From positions 1 through 49,682 of the IMG/VR virus record IMGVR_UViG_3300036939_000056: a DNA stretch of 49,682 nucleotides; one strand, written 5' to 3'. The notes under the pieces are model-generated. The model worked only from the letters and a program-made list of their open reading frames with translations, was not told where the DNA came from and searched no databases. The position numbers and the translations under genes are program-made. Each line of letters opens with the position of its first letter. Position 1 is the stretch's first letter. Of the stretch, positions 38,689 to 46,911 are shown in pieces. The DNA is from a virus.

Positions 38689-38985
38689 GTGAGCACCACG
38701 CAGACGTACGTCCTCGTGCACCCCGTCGAGCTCGGCAAGGAGAACATCACCGAGCTGGTGCTGAAGCCGACGGGCGGTGCATTCCGAAACTTCAAGCAGC
38801 GGGGTAATGCCGACGGCACGGTGGAGGTCTGCCACTATGACAATGCCGTGGTGGCGGTGCGCATGTCGGGCCGCCCCGACGTCCTGGTGGACAGGCTTCA
38901 CCCCGAGGACATGATGGCGCTGTCAGGGCTGGCGATGAGTTTTTTCGGCAGTGGCCAGAAGACGGAGACCTCGCCATCGCCGTAG
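38689..38985 (+). CDS. Tail assembly chaperone, short form (gp41-like)
   Basis: This is a 98-residue protein with a GTG start at 38689. It reads STTQTYVLVHPVELGKENIT, LVLKPTGGAFRNFKQ and HPEDMMALSGLAMSFFGSGQ. Tail chaperones of the E/41/14 family have the 'LxxPxxxGxxxixxLxL..PtxgxLR' start and 'Lxxxdxxxl...v..FF' end seen here. It binds the tape measure protein during tail assembly. Ending as SGQKTETSPSP in the zero frame, it also feeds a -1 frameshift. Confidence 0.88.
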   Translation: MSTTQTYVLVHPVELGKENITELVLKPTGGAFRNFKQRGNADGTVEVCHYDNAVVAVRMSGRPDVLVDRLHPEDMMALSGLAMSFFGSGQKTETSPSP

Positions 38986-39101
38986 TCACCGGCACCTTCC
39001 ATTTCCCGCCGGACGTGGTGCTTGGCATGTGGGTGGATGAGCTGGGCTACTGGCTTGCCCGCGCGAAGCAGTATCTCGAGGTGACGCATGGCCGCAGGTA
39101 A
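38689..39101 (+). CDS. Tail assembly chaperone, frameshifted long form
   Basis: Ribosomes slipping back one base at 38940-38946 (base 38946 read twice) continue in the -1 frame to the TAA at 39099-39101, giving about 137 residues. The extension reads FRQWPEDGDLAIAVVTGTFH, then FPPDVVLGMWVDELGYWLAR and AKQYLEVTHGRR. The FPP ... ELGYWLARA pattern matches the GpE-type second domain that joins the tape measure. The extension has no start of its own and overlaps the tape-measure start by 14 bp. Confidence 0.88.
38940..38946 (+). promoter_or_regulatory. Slippery heptamer T TTT TTC for -1 frameshift
   Basis: In the zero frame the codons are AGT TTT TTC, placing the canonical X XXY YYZ heptamer exactly in register. 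Both tRNAs can re-pair after a one-base slip, as in tail chaperone genes of many tailed phages. Confidence 0.9.
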
Positions 39102-40983
39102 ATCCTTCCCAATCAGCCTCATTGTTCGCGCGGTGGATGAGGCCACCGCGCCCATCCGCAAGATGAGCGCCAGCCTCGGGGACCTCTCCAAACAGGTGAG
39201 CGCCGTGGGCCGCACCATGACGGCGGGGGTGACGCTGCCCCTGGCCGGCATGGCCGCGGCCAGCGTTGCCGCCTTCGGACGCTTCGAGGCCGGCATGGCC
39301 AGCGTCTCCACCCTGGTGGACACGAGCGTGGAGAGCGTCGACGCCATGGGGCGGAGCGTGCTGGACATCAGCCGCCGGGTACCGGTAGGCCTGGCCGACC
39401 TGACGGATGCGCTCGCTTCGGCACGCGGCGCGGGCGTGAGTGCGGCTGAGCAGTTCAAGGTGCTGGAGAATTCGGCGAAGCTGGGCGCTGCTGCGCTGGG
39501 CTCGACGAAGGATGCGGTGGATGTCGTCACCTCGGCCATCAACGCCTTCGGCCTCCAGGGCAAGGAGGCGGACGGCGTCTACAACGTCCTCTTCCAGGCG
39601 GTGAATGCGGGCAAGATGAGTCTCGCCCAGTTCGCCCAGGGCTTCGGTGGCGTGGCCGGCACGGTGGCTGCCGCCGGGGTGAAGCTCGACGAGTACGCCT
39701 CGAGCGTGGCGGCGCTCACCACCACGGGACTCCCGGCAGCTGAGGCACACACGCAGCTGCGAGCCGTCATCTCCGGCCTGACGCGAGAGTCGCCCATGGC
39801 GGCGGCAGCATTCAAGAAGCTGGGGGCGAAATCCTTCAAGGACCTCATCGCCCAGTCCGGCGGCCTCGTGCCGGCGCTGGAGAAGGTGCGTGCCACCCTC
39901 AAGGGCAACGAGAAGGCCATGCTCGATGCGCTCGGCTCCACCGAGGCCCTCAACGCGGTACTTGGTCTCACCGGCAACCAGGCCGGCACCTTCCGCACGG
40001 CGCTTGCCTCCACCCGCTCCGGTGTGGACGGCATGGCGGCGGCCTTCGAGAAGCAGAACCGGACGGCGGCGGCCACCGCGCAGCGCCTGCGAAACACCTT
40101 CGAGGGGATCGCCATCTCCGTGGGCCGTGTACTGGTGCCGGTGTTGGAGCAGCTTGCACCGGTGCTTGAGCGTGCGGCCTTCAAGTGGGAGGAGATGGGC
40201 AGCGAGGGGCAGAAGTCCGTTGTCGTCCTCGCGGCGGCGGCGGCGGCCCTGGGACCCACCATCCTGGTGGTTTCCGGGCTCACCACCGCTCTGTCGGCGG
40301 CAGCTGGGGCATTCGTTTTCGTTGGCGGGTGGGCGAAGTACCTGTGGATGATGCGCGCGAGCATCATGGCGGGATTCGTCCCCTCGCTGAGTGCGGCGGC
40401 GGCGTCCATGTGGGGCTTCACCGCCGCGCTGCTCGCCAACCCTCTCACCTGGGTGGTGTCGGGAGTGGCCGCCCTCGCTGGTGTGGCCTACCTCGTCTAC
40501 CGCAACTGGGAGCCCATCAAAGCCTTCTTCCTCGACACCTGGGAGACGGTGCGCGGCGCGTTCGCCACGGCCTTCGGGTGGATTGGGGAGAACCTCGCGT
40601 GGACGCCGCTCGGCATGCTCATCAACAACTGGGAGCCCATCCGGGCCTTCTTCTCCGAGCTTTGGGACGGCATCGTCGAAACCTTCCGGGGGGCGTGGGA
40701 GGCCATCCGGCCCATTGTGGGGTGGGTATCCTCGGGCCTTGGCGGGGGAGAACTCGCGGTGACGGCGGGGGTGGCGGGAAGCGGGCAGTCGCTCGGCGCC
40801 GCGACAGATCGGGCTCTGCTGGGTGCGGCCTCGGCGGCCCCTGCCCCGGGCGCGCCGCAGTCCACCGAGGCCCGGGTGCGGGTGGACTTCGCAAACCTCC
40901 CGCCTGGCGCCCGGGTGCGTCAGGAGCCGGGCGGCACGGCCCCGTTGGATTTGAACCTCGGCTACGGGATGCTCACCCCATGA
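39088..40983 (+). CDS. Tail tape measure protein
   Basis: This 631-residue protein has the TP901-type tape measure core in residues 60-330 (RFEAGMASVSTLVDTSVESV, DLTDALASARGAGVSAAEQF, AVDVVTSAINAFGLQGKEAD, SLAQFAQGFGGVAGTVAAAG, AVISGLTRESPMAAAAFKKL). Hydrophobic segments follow at about 380-415 and 450-470 (TGALLANPLTW-like), then repeated NWEPIxAFF motifs and an Ala/Pro-rich end. Such proteins fill the tube and set its length. At about 0.15 nm per residue this suggests a tail near 90-95 nm. The chaperone long form overlaps its start. Confidence 0.93.
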   Translation: MAAGKSFPISLIVRAVDEATAPIRKMSASLGDLSKQVSAVGRTMTAGVTLPLAGMAAASVAAFGRFEAGMASVSTLVDTSVESVDAMGRSVLDISRRVPVGLADLTDALASARGAGVSAAEQFKVLENSAKLGAAALGSTKDAVDVVTSAINAFGLQGKEADGVYNVLFQAVNAGKMSLAQFAQGFGGVAGTVAAAGVKLDEYASSVAALTTTGLPAAEAHTQLRAVISGLTRESPMAAAAFKKLGAKSFKDLIAQSGGLVPALEKVRATLKGNEKAMLDALGSTEALNAVLGLTGNQAGTFRTALASTRSGVDGMAAAFEKQNRTAAATAQRLRNTFEGIAISVGRVLVPVLEQLAPVLERAAFKWEEMGSEGQKSVVVLAAAAAALGPTILVVSGLTTALSAAAGAFVFVGGWAKYLWMMRASIMAGFVPSLSAAAASMWGFTAALLANPLTWVVSGVAALAGVAYLVYRNWEPIKAFFLDTWETVRGAFATAFGWIGENLAWTPLGMLINNWEPIRAFFSELWDGIVETFRGAWEAIRPIVGWVSSGLGGGELAVTAGVAGSGQSLGAATDRALLGAASAAPAPGAPQSTEARVRVDFANLPPGARVRQEPGGTAPLDLNLGYGMLTP

Positions 40984-42101
40984 AAGCCACCTTTCGAGGG
41001 GTCCCCTTCTTCCTGTCCACGGCCGAGGTATCCGGTGGACGCCGCGGGGTGACGCACGAGTACCCCGGCCGGGACGAGCCCTTCCGTGAGGATCTGGGGC
41101 GCCAGGGCCGCTCATTCCCCGTAGAAGGCTACGTGGTTGGCGCGGACTACGCGGCGCAGCGGGACGCGCTGCTGGCTGCCTTGGAGGGGCGCGGCCCCGG
41201 GGAGCTTGTGCACCCGCGCTTCGGCACGCGCCGGGTGGCTGTGGTCGGCTTCTCCATTCGAGAGTCCTCTACCGAGGGGCGGCTGGCGAGCTTCTCGGTT
41301 GAATTCATCGAGACGCCCGCCCAGGCAGCCCAACCCGCCTCGGTGCCGGACATCCAGGCGGCGGCCCTCACAAGCGTGGGGGCGGTTCAGGCATCCATCA
41401 CCGAGGAGTTCCTCGCCACATACACCCCAGCCATCAGCACCATCCAGGTGGAGGCACAGCTAGGCAACGTGGCCGAGTCGGTGAAGGCTGTAGCGGCAGA
41501 GCTGGTGCTCACCACCCAGGAGCGGGCCGAGTTGCTGCGGGACGTGGCGCGGCTGGGGGCGGGACTCTCTCGTGACGCGGCAGCCCTGGTGGAGTCCCTG
41601 CTGTCCATTCTCTGGAGGCTGCCTGGGGGGCTTATGGAGGTGTACAGCTTCAGCCCCGGCGAGCGCCCCCCCTCCACCGCGCCCAACCGGGTGGCAGAGC
41701 AGAGCAACTTCGACGCCGTCCATAGGCTGGTGCAGCAGCTATCCCTGGTGCGCGCGGTGGAACTCGCCCTGGTGGAGAGCTTCGAGAGCGCCGATGCGGC
41801 GCTGGAGCGGCGCACGGAGTTGTTGGAGGCGGTGGACGAGCAGGCCGCGGTGGTGAGCGATTCCGTGTACCCCGCCCTGGTAGCGTTGCGGGCGGACGTG
41901 GCGCAGGCTGTGCCACCACCCGGAGCTGGGCTGCCCCGGCTTTCCTCGTACACGCCTCCCGCCACCGTGCCCTCGCTGGTGCTGGCCCACCGCCTCTACG
42001 GAGACGCCCTGGCTGAAGCCGACGTGGTGCGGCGCAACCGCCCAATGCGCCCGGGCTTCCTCACCGGCGGGGTGGAGCTGGAGGTGCTGAGCCGTGGCTG
42101 A
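40980..42101 (+). CDS. DNA circularisation protein-like baseplate protein (Mu gpN-like)
   Basis: This 373-residue protein begins with the DNA_circ_N domain (FRGVPFFLSTAEVSGGRRGV, HEYPGRDEPFREDLGRQGRS, VEGYVVGADYAAQRDALLAA, GELVHPRFGTRRVAVVGFSI). In Mu-like phages this protein is part of the baseplate near the tail tip. The rest is helical (VPDIQAAALTSVGAVQASI, SFESADAALERRTELLEAVD). It overlaps the tape measure stop by ATGA. Confidence 0.9.
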   Translation: MKATFRGVPFFLSTAEVSGGRRGVTHEYPGRDEPFREDLGRQGRSFPVEGYVVGADYAAQRDALLAALEGRGPGELVHPRFGTRRVAVVGFSIRESSTEGRLASFSVEFIETPAQAAQPASVPDIQAAALTSVGAVQASITEEFLATYTPAISTIQVEAQLGNVAESVKAVAAELVLTTQERAELLRDVARLGAGLSRDAAALVESLLSILWRLPGGLMEVYSFSPGERPPSTAPNRVAEQSNFDAVHRLVQQLSLVRAVELALVESFESADAALERRTELLEAVDEQAAVVSDSVYPALVALRADVAQAVPPPGAGLPRLSSYTPPATVPSLVLAHRLYGDALAEADVVRRNRPMRPGFLTGGVELEVLSRG

Positions 42102-43164
42102 CGTCACCCTCAAGGTGAATGGCCGGGAGTACACGGGTTGGACTTCAGCCCGCGTCACCCGAAGCCTGGAGTCCGCCTCGGGATCCTTCGAGCTCACCGT
42201 CTCCGACAGGTGGGCGGGCACGGGCGCGGCCTGGCCCATTCTGGAGGGAGATGAGTGCGCCGTGGCCGTGGCCGGGGAAACGGTGTTGGTGGGCTATGTG
42301 GACGGGCGGGAGTCCTCGCTCTCCGCCGAGGAACACTCCGTCTCCGTTTCGGGACGGGACAGGGTGGGGGATCTGGTGGACTGCACGCCCCTGCTGAAGT
42401 CCTGGGAGTTTCAGCGAACGCCGCTCCTCACGCTCGCCCAGCAGGTAGCAAAGCCCTTCGGCGTTTCGGTATCCCTCGCGCCTGGCCTGGCCGCGCCCCC
42501 TCTGGTGGAAAAGCTGGCGGTCGACCCGGGGGACACGGCCTTCGAGATGATTGAGAAGGCATGCCGGACGGCGGGGGTGCTGGCGGTGTCCGACGGCAAG
42601 GGCGGGTTGCAGCTCATGCGCCCGGGAAGCGAGCGCACCCACACAGCCATTGTGGAGGGAGAGAATCTCCTTTCGGGCAGCGTTCGCCACGATGCGACGG
42701 GACGCTTCCGCCGGGTGGTGGTGCGCGGGCAGACCGCCGGTGGAGACGCCCTCTCCGGAGAGGAGGCAGCGGCCGTGGAGGCGAGCGCGGAGGACTTGAA
42801 TGTGAAGCGCGCCGCGCGGGTGCTGTTGGTGCGGCCCGAGGGCGCGGTGAACCGGGCCACCGCGAAGCGCAGGGCGGAGTGGGAGACGACGGTGCGCGCT
42901 GCCCGGGGGCTTTCCGTGGAGGTAGCGGTGCAGGGGTGGACTCAGGGCAACGGCAATCTGTGGCCCATCAACGCGCTGGTGCGGGTGAGGAGTGCGCTGC
43001 TGGAGCTCGACGAGGAGTTGCTCGTCGTCAGCGCCACGTATTCGCTGGACAGCGGGGGCACGCGCACGGCGCTGACGCTGCGACTGCCTGGGGTGTACAC
43101 GCCGGAGCCTGTCATCCCCCAGAGGAAGAAGACGAAGGCGGACCCACTCGCGGGACTCACATGA
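42094..43164 (+). CDS. Baseplate hub protein (Mu gpP-like)
   Basis: This is a 356-residue protein with a GTG start at 42094, overlapping the previous gene by 8 bp. It has VTLKVNGREYTGWTSARVTR and SLESASGSFELTVSDRWAG, the start of Mu gpP/gp44-type hubs, then GYVDGRESSLSAEEHSVSVS, GRDRVGDLVDCTPL and RRVVVRGQTAGG. The protein joins the tail tube to the spike in the baseplate centre. The C-terminus is Lys/Pro-rich. Confidence 0.92.
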   Translation: MADVTLKVNGREYTGWTSARVTRSLESASGSFELTVSDRWAGTGAAWPILEGDECAVAVAGETVLVGYVDGRESSLSAEEHSVSVSGRDRVGDLVDCTPLLKSWEFQRTPLLTLAQQVAKPFGVSVSLAPGLAAPPLVEKLAVDPGDTAFEMIEKACRTAGVLAVSDGKGGLQLMRPGSERTHTAIVEGENLLSGSVRHDATGRFRRVVVRGQTAGGDALSGEEAAAVEASAEDLNVKRAARVLLVRPEGAVNRATAKRRAEWETTVRAARGLSVEVAVQGWTQGNGNLWPINALVRVRSALLELDEELLVVSATYSLDSGGTRTALTLRLPGVYTPEPVIPQRKKTKADPLAGLT

Positions 43165-43775
43165 AGCTCACCGACTTGCAGAAGCTGCTGCGCCCGCTGC
43201 ACGTGCGCCTCTCCAACCTCGTCTCCCGGGGAGTGGTGACACGCGTCACCGACAGCGGGAAGCTCCAGACACTTCAGCTCGGCCTGCTCTCCGAGGAGAC
43301 GCGCGACGCGGTGGAACGCTTCCAGCAATACGGTTTCACCTCGGTGCCGATCGCGGGCGCGGAAGCGGTGGTGCTCTTCGTTGGCGGCCGGAGAGACCAC
43401 GGCCTCGTGGTGGCGGTGGACGACAAGCGGCATCGGAAGTCGGGGCTGCAAGCCGGGGAGGTGGCCGTGTACAGCCAGGCGGGCGCCTCGGTGGTGTTGA
43501 AGGCGGATGGCTCCGTGGAGGTGACGCCGAAGCCCGGCGCCACGGTGACGCTGGCGGGCTCCGCAGACGCGGTGGCCAAGGGAAGCGCCCTCAACACGGC
43601 CATCACCAACCTGGGGACCGCCATTGCCAGCGCCCTGACGGCCATGGGCGCCTCACCCGCTACGCCAATGCCGGGTGCCCTCGCGGTGACAGCCGGCTCG
43701 TCAGTGGCTGCGGCGGTGACGGCCTTCAATTCAGCGGCGGCGGCGGCCCTCTCCCAGCAGGTGAAGCTCTCGTGA
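43161..43775 (+). CDS. Baseplate spike protein (Mu gp45 / gpV-like)
   Basis: This 204-residue protein has an OB-like N-terminal domain (VRLSNLVSRGVVTRVTDSGK, ERFQQYGFTSVPIAGAEAVV) and a beta-helical C-terminal region (EVAVYSQAGASVVLKADGSV, VTPKPGATVTLAGSADAVAK). These match Mu gp45, the cell-puncturing tail spike. The ALNTAITNLGTAIASAL helix near the end is usual for Mu-type gp45. It overlaps its neighbours by ATGA and GTGA. Confidence 0.92.
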   Translation: MKLTDLQKLLRPLHVRLSNLVSRGVVTRVTDSGKLQTLQLGLLSEETRDAVERFQQYGFTSVPIAGAEAVVLFVGGRRDHGLVVAVDDKRHRKSGLQAGEVAVYSQAGASVVLKADGSVEVTPKPGATVTLAGSADAVAKGSALNTAITNLGTAIASALTAMGASPATPMPGALAVTAGSSVAAAVTAFNSAAAAALSQQVKLS

Positions 43776-44239
43776 GCGACCTGCGCCTGACATGGCAGCC
43801 CACGCGCGGCGCGGCGGCCCTCTCCCTTGAGGCGAACGACCTCGCCACGGAGGAGGGACTGGAGACGGCCGTCTTCCTCTCCCTCTTCCTCGACAGGCAG
43901 GCCGAGCCGGGTGACGTGCTACCCGACGAGACAGGGGACAAGCGCGGCTGGTGGGGGGACAGCTTCCCGGTAGTACCGGGCGACAAGATGGGCAGCCGCC
44001 TCTGGCTCCTCGCCCGCTCCAAGCAGCAGCCCGAGGTAGCCCTGCGCGCGGAAGAGTACGCCCGCGAGGCCCTGACGTGGCTGCTGGAGGACAGGGTGTC
44101 CGACAAGGTGGACGTATCGGCACGGCTGGCGGGTAACGGCGTGCTGGCCCTGTCTGTGGTGATTCACCGCCCCCTGCGCGCCACGGCGGAATACCGCTAC
44201 AACTACGTATGGGCCTCGCAGGAGGCGCGCCGTGCATGA
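43772..44239 (+). CDS. Baseplate wedge protein (Mu gp46-like)
   Basis: This 155-residue protein (GTG start) contains LETAVFLSLFLDRQAEPGDV, RGWWGDSFPVVPGDKMGSRL, WLLARSKQQPEVALRAEEYA and VIHRPLRATAEYRYNYVWAS. The 'RGWWGD...GSRLWLL.R.K' segment is diagnostic of gp46 of Mu-like phages, a T4 gp25-type wedge component. It precedes the reverse-strand gene at 44241-44513, then baseplate J. Confidence 0.92.
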   Translation: MSDLRLTWQPTRGAAALSLEANDLATEEGLETAVFLSLFLDRQAEPGDVLPDETGDKRGWWGDSFPVVPGDKMGSRLWLLARSKQQPEVALRAEEYAREALTWLLEDRVSDKVDVSARLAGNGVLALSVVIHRPLRATAEYRYNYVWASQEARRA

Positions 44240-44240
44240 G

Positions 44241-44513
44241 TCATCGGTATTGACATTCGCTACTGGTGACGTATCGCCCGTCCAGAAGTCGGAAGATGGT
44301 GAGGAAGGGGGATTCCATGTCGTCGCGGACGCACTGCGCCGACGTCTCGGTGGTGGCGTCATGGTCGAACATCACGCGCACCTGCTTCCCCAGCAATTCC
44401 CCCTGTTTGGGGAATCGATTCCACCCCACATTCGCGTGTACGCCCATATCACAATCCTCCCGCCGGTCGTTCGCCGGCCCGACCACCATACACACGCTGA
44501 CGTGAATCGCCAT
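44241..44513 (-). CDS. Reverse-strand hypothetical protein inside the tail operon
   Basis: This 90-residue protein starts at the ATG at 44513 with AAGGAAAAGGAA in front. It reads MAIHVSVCMVVGPANDRRED, VGWNRFPKQGELLGKQVRVM, FDHDATTETSAQCVRDDMES and PFLTIFRLLDGRYVTSSECQ. The mix of strands with conserved-looking DHDA, C-R-D and SSECQ motifs and the good ribosome-binding site make it a real gene. The local DNA is lower in GC than the genes around it. No function is recognised. It lies back to front between gp46 and gp47 genes and fits the definition of a moron. Confidence 0.78.
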   Translation of the reverse strand: MAIHVSVCMVVGPANDRREDCDMGVHANVGWNRFPKQGELLGKQVRVMFDHDATTETSAQCVRDDMESPFLTIFRLLDGRYVTSSECQYR

Positions 44514-44543
44514 TTCCTTTTCCTTGCGGGAGGCGCTTGACGC

Positions 44544-45593
44544 ATGCCCTTTTCTCGTCCCTCCCTCGCGGAGTTGGTGACTCGGACGCAGCAGGATCTC
44601 GTCTCCCGCCTCGGGCTGACGGGGGACGTGCTGCGCCGCTCCGTGGTGAGCGTCCTCGCCCGCGTCCTCTCCGGTGCCGTGCACATGCTTCACGGCCACC
44701 TGGAGTACCTCGGCGTGCAACTCTTCCCCGACACCAGCGACAGAGAATTCCTCCTGCGTCAGGCCTCCGTCTACGGGTTGAGTCCCACGCCGGCCGACTT
44801 CGCCCGGGGCACGGTGACGGTGACAGGCACCAACGGGGCGGTGCTGCCCGCCGGGGCGGTGCTGCTACGCGCGGACGGCATGGAGTACACCACGGACGCG
44901 GATGCCACGGCAGCGCTGGGGGTGGCCACCGCCCAGGTGACGGCCACCCTCGCTGGCGCCGCGGGCACGCTCAGCGCTGGACTGGTGCTGACGCTCCAGT
45001 CCCCCGCACCGGGCCTCGCCACGGTGGCCACGGTGACGGCCAGCACCTATGACGGGGTGGACGAGGAGAGCACCGAGGCCCTCCGGATGCGGCTCCTCGA
45101 GCGCTTGCGCCAGCAGCCCCAGGGCGGGGCCGCGCCGGACTATGTGGCCTGGGCCAAGGGCGTCCCGGGCGTCACCCGGGTATGGGTTTCGCCGCTGGCC
45201 CTCGGCGTGGGTACCGTGGTGCTGCGCTTCGCCCGCGACAACGACGCGAGCCTCATTCCGGACTCGGCAGAGGTAGCGGCCGTGCAGGCGTACGTGGACG
45301 CGCGCCGCCCTGTTACCGCGGCGGTGACGGTGATGGCGCCCACCTCTGCTCCCCTCAACCTCACCCTTGCCGTGGTGCCCAACACGGTGGCGGTGAGGGA
45401 CGCGGTGGCGGCGGAGCTGCGCGACATGTTGGAGAGGACAGCCGCCCCGGGGGCAGCAGTGCTGCTGTCCAGCATTCGCACAGCCATTGGCGTGGCGGAA
45501 GGCCTCACGGACTACACCCTCACTTCTCCCACCGGCAACTTCGTACCGCCTGCGGGCGGGCTGCCCGTGCTGGGGACACTTACATGGCTGTAG
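44544..45593 (+). CDS. Baseplate J protein (Mu gp47-like)
   Basis: This 349-residue protein has the J-family features: PSLAELVTRTQQDLVSRLGL, HMLHGHLEYLGVQLFPDTSD, LRQASVYGLSPTPADFARGT, GAVLPAGAVLLRADGMEYTT and DEESTEALRMRLLERLRQQP, then AAPDYVAWAKGVPGVTRVWV and the C-terminal FVPPAGGLPVLGTLTWL. It builds the wedges of the baseplate and passes the signal for sheath contraction. Length and order match Mu-like phages. GCGGGAGGCGC upstream supports the start. Confidence 0.93.
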   Translation: MPFSRPSLAELVTRTQQDLVSRLGLTGDVLRRSVVSVLARVLSGAVHMLHGHLEYLGVQLFPDTSDREFLLRQASVYGLSPTPADFARGTVTVTGTNGAVLPAGAVLLRADGMEYTTDADATAALGVATAQVTATLAGAAGTLSAGLVLTLQSPAPGLATVATVTASTYDGVDEESTEALRMRLLERLRQQPQGGAAPDYVAWAKGVPGVTRVWVSPLALGVGTVVLRFARDNDASLIPDSAEVAAVQAYVDARRPVTAAVTVMAPTSAPLNLTLAVVPNTVAVRDAVAAELRDMLERTAAPGAAVLLSSIRTAIGVAEGLTDYTLTSPTGNFVPPAGGLPVLGTLTWL

Positions 45594-46141
45594 GTGCAGA
45601 GGCATACGCGCGGCAGTTGAAGCAGCTGCTGCCCCCCGGGAAGCTGTGGCTGCTGGAGGAAGACAGCGTCCTCTCCGCCTTCATGTTGGGCCTGGCCGAG
45701 GAATTCGCCCGGGTGGACGCGCGCGGCCAGGCCCTGCTGGAGGAGGCCGACCCACGCACCTCGACGGAGTTGCTTGCCGAGTGGGAGAGGGTGCTGGGCC
45801 TCCCTGACGACGCCGTGCTGTCCATTCCCTCCACCGAGGAGGGCCGCCGCCTGGCCGTGGTGACGAAGCTGCTCGCCACGGGCGGGCAGAGCAAGGCGTA
45901 CTTCCAGGCATTGGCGGCCGTCGCTGGCTACTCGGTGAGCATCTACGACGCCTTTGGGCTGACGGTGGCCCGCGTAGGCCGCACCCGGGCCGGACAGCGC
46001 TGCGTGGGGACGGCGTGGGCGCACACCTGGCGGGTAACGGTTTCGCCGCCCACGGGCCCGGCCCTCACCACGCAGGAGTTGGAGCGCTTCATCCGCCGGG
46101 CCGCGCCCGCGCACACAGCCGTCATCTTCACCTACCTGTAG
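45584..46141 (+). CDS. Baseplate protein (Mu gp48-like, DUF2313)
   Basis: This 185-residue protein begins MAVGAEAYARQLKQLLPPGK, LWLLEEDSVLSAFMLGLAEE, FARVDARGQALLEEADPRTS, LLAEWERVLGLPDDAVL, the standard start of DUF2313/gp48 proteins, and ends with FIRRAAPAHTAVIFTYL. It links the baseplate wedges and fibres in Mu-type tails. It overlaps gp47 by 10 bp. Confidence 0.92.
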   Translation: MAVGAEAYARQLKQLLPPGKLWLLEEDSVLSAFMLGLAEEFARVDARGQALLEEADPRTSTELLAEWERVLGLPDDAVLSIPSTEEGRRLAVVTKLLATGGQSKAYFQALAAVAGYSVSIYDAFGLTVARVGRTRAGQRCVGTAWAHTWRVTVSPPTGPALTTQELERFIRRAAPAHTAVIFTYL

Positions 46142-46155
46142 CACTGGAGTCGCCC

Positions 46156-46911
46156 ATGCGAAGCGTTGTCCTCACCCTCTGCCTGCTGCTCGCAAGTGCA
46201 GCCCCGGCGGCCACCCTCAGCGGCACAACCTGCCCGGGCGTAGGGTGTGCCACCAGCTACACCCCCAACACCACGGCCATGCTGGTGGCAGTTTCCGGCA
46301 CCTGGAGCGGGACGCTCGCCTTCGAGGGTAGCGCCGACGGCGCCCTCTTCTTCAGCCTCCGCGGCTACCCAGTTTCGGGTGGGGCGTATGCGGCCACCAC
46401 CACGGGCAACGGCGCCTGGACGGTGCCGACGGGTGGCTTCTCCTACTTCCGGGTGCGCGCCCTCGCGTGGGACTCTGGCAGCGCGACGGTGACGCCCCTG
46501 CCCACGGCCTCCGTGGTGACGCCGGACGTGGTGCGCGCCACGGGCACTTCTTTCGGTGAGGTGCAGGTGGCGGGCGTGGTGGGGCTCGACTCGGCTACCC
46601 GAGCGCAGTTGGCCTCGCCCGTCTGCACCTACTCGGCGGCGCCACCCATCCTCACGCTGACGACCACCACGACCGAGGTGCCGGCCGTGGCCCTGACTGG
46701 GCGGACGCAACTCATCGTCCGCAACCTCTCGGGTGGCCCGATCGTCTGGTGCTGCAAGGGGGTGGGCTGCGAGCCCTCCTCCACGGCCGCCTACGTCATT
46801 CTCCCCGCCGGGGACTTCCAGTCCTTCCCTGCCCGAGCCACCGACACCATCCGCTGCCGTGCGGCCACGGGCACCGCCAGCGTCAACGTACAGGAGGCCG
46901 CATGCGGCTGA
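46156..46911 (+). CDS. Exported beta-rich protein next to tail fibre
   Basis: This 251-residue protein carries a signal peptide (MRSVVLTLCLLLASAAPAAT, cleavage near residue 19). The mature part is beta-rich and resembles an adhesion or carbohydrate-binding fold (GTWSGTLAFEGSADGALFFS, GYPVSGGAYAATTTGNGAWT, GFSYFRVRALAWDSGSA), with a C-terminal domain containing TQLIVRNLSGGPIVWCCKGV and Cys pairs. Despite a virion-gene position it would be secreted. It may assist fibre function or remain in the infected cell's envelope. No named family is recognised. Confidence 0.72.
   Translation: MRSVVLTLCLLLASAAPAATLSGTTCPGVGCATSYTPNTTAMLVAVSGTWSGTLAFEGSADGALFFSLRGYPVSGGAYAATTTGNGAWTVPTGGFSYFRVRALAWDSGSATVTPLPTASVVTPDVVRATGTSFGEVQVAGVVGLDSATRAQLASPVCTYSAAPPILTLTTTTTEVPAVALTGRTQLIVRNLSGGPIVWCCKGVGCEPSSTAAYVILPAGDFQSFPARATDTIRCRAATGTASVNVQEAACG

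Noticed and set aside
38986-41115. Minus-strand frame of about 709 codons opposite the tape measure gene
   Set aside because: It is a shadow with an Arg/Gly/His-rich translation and no start signal.
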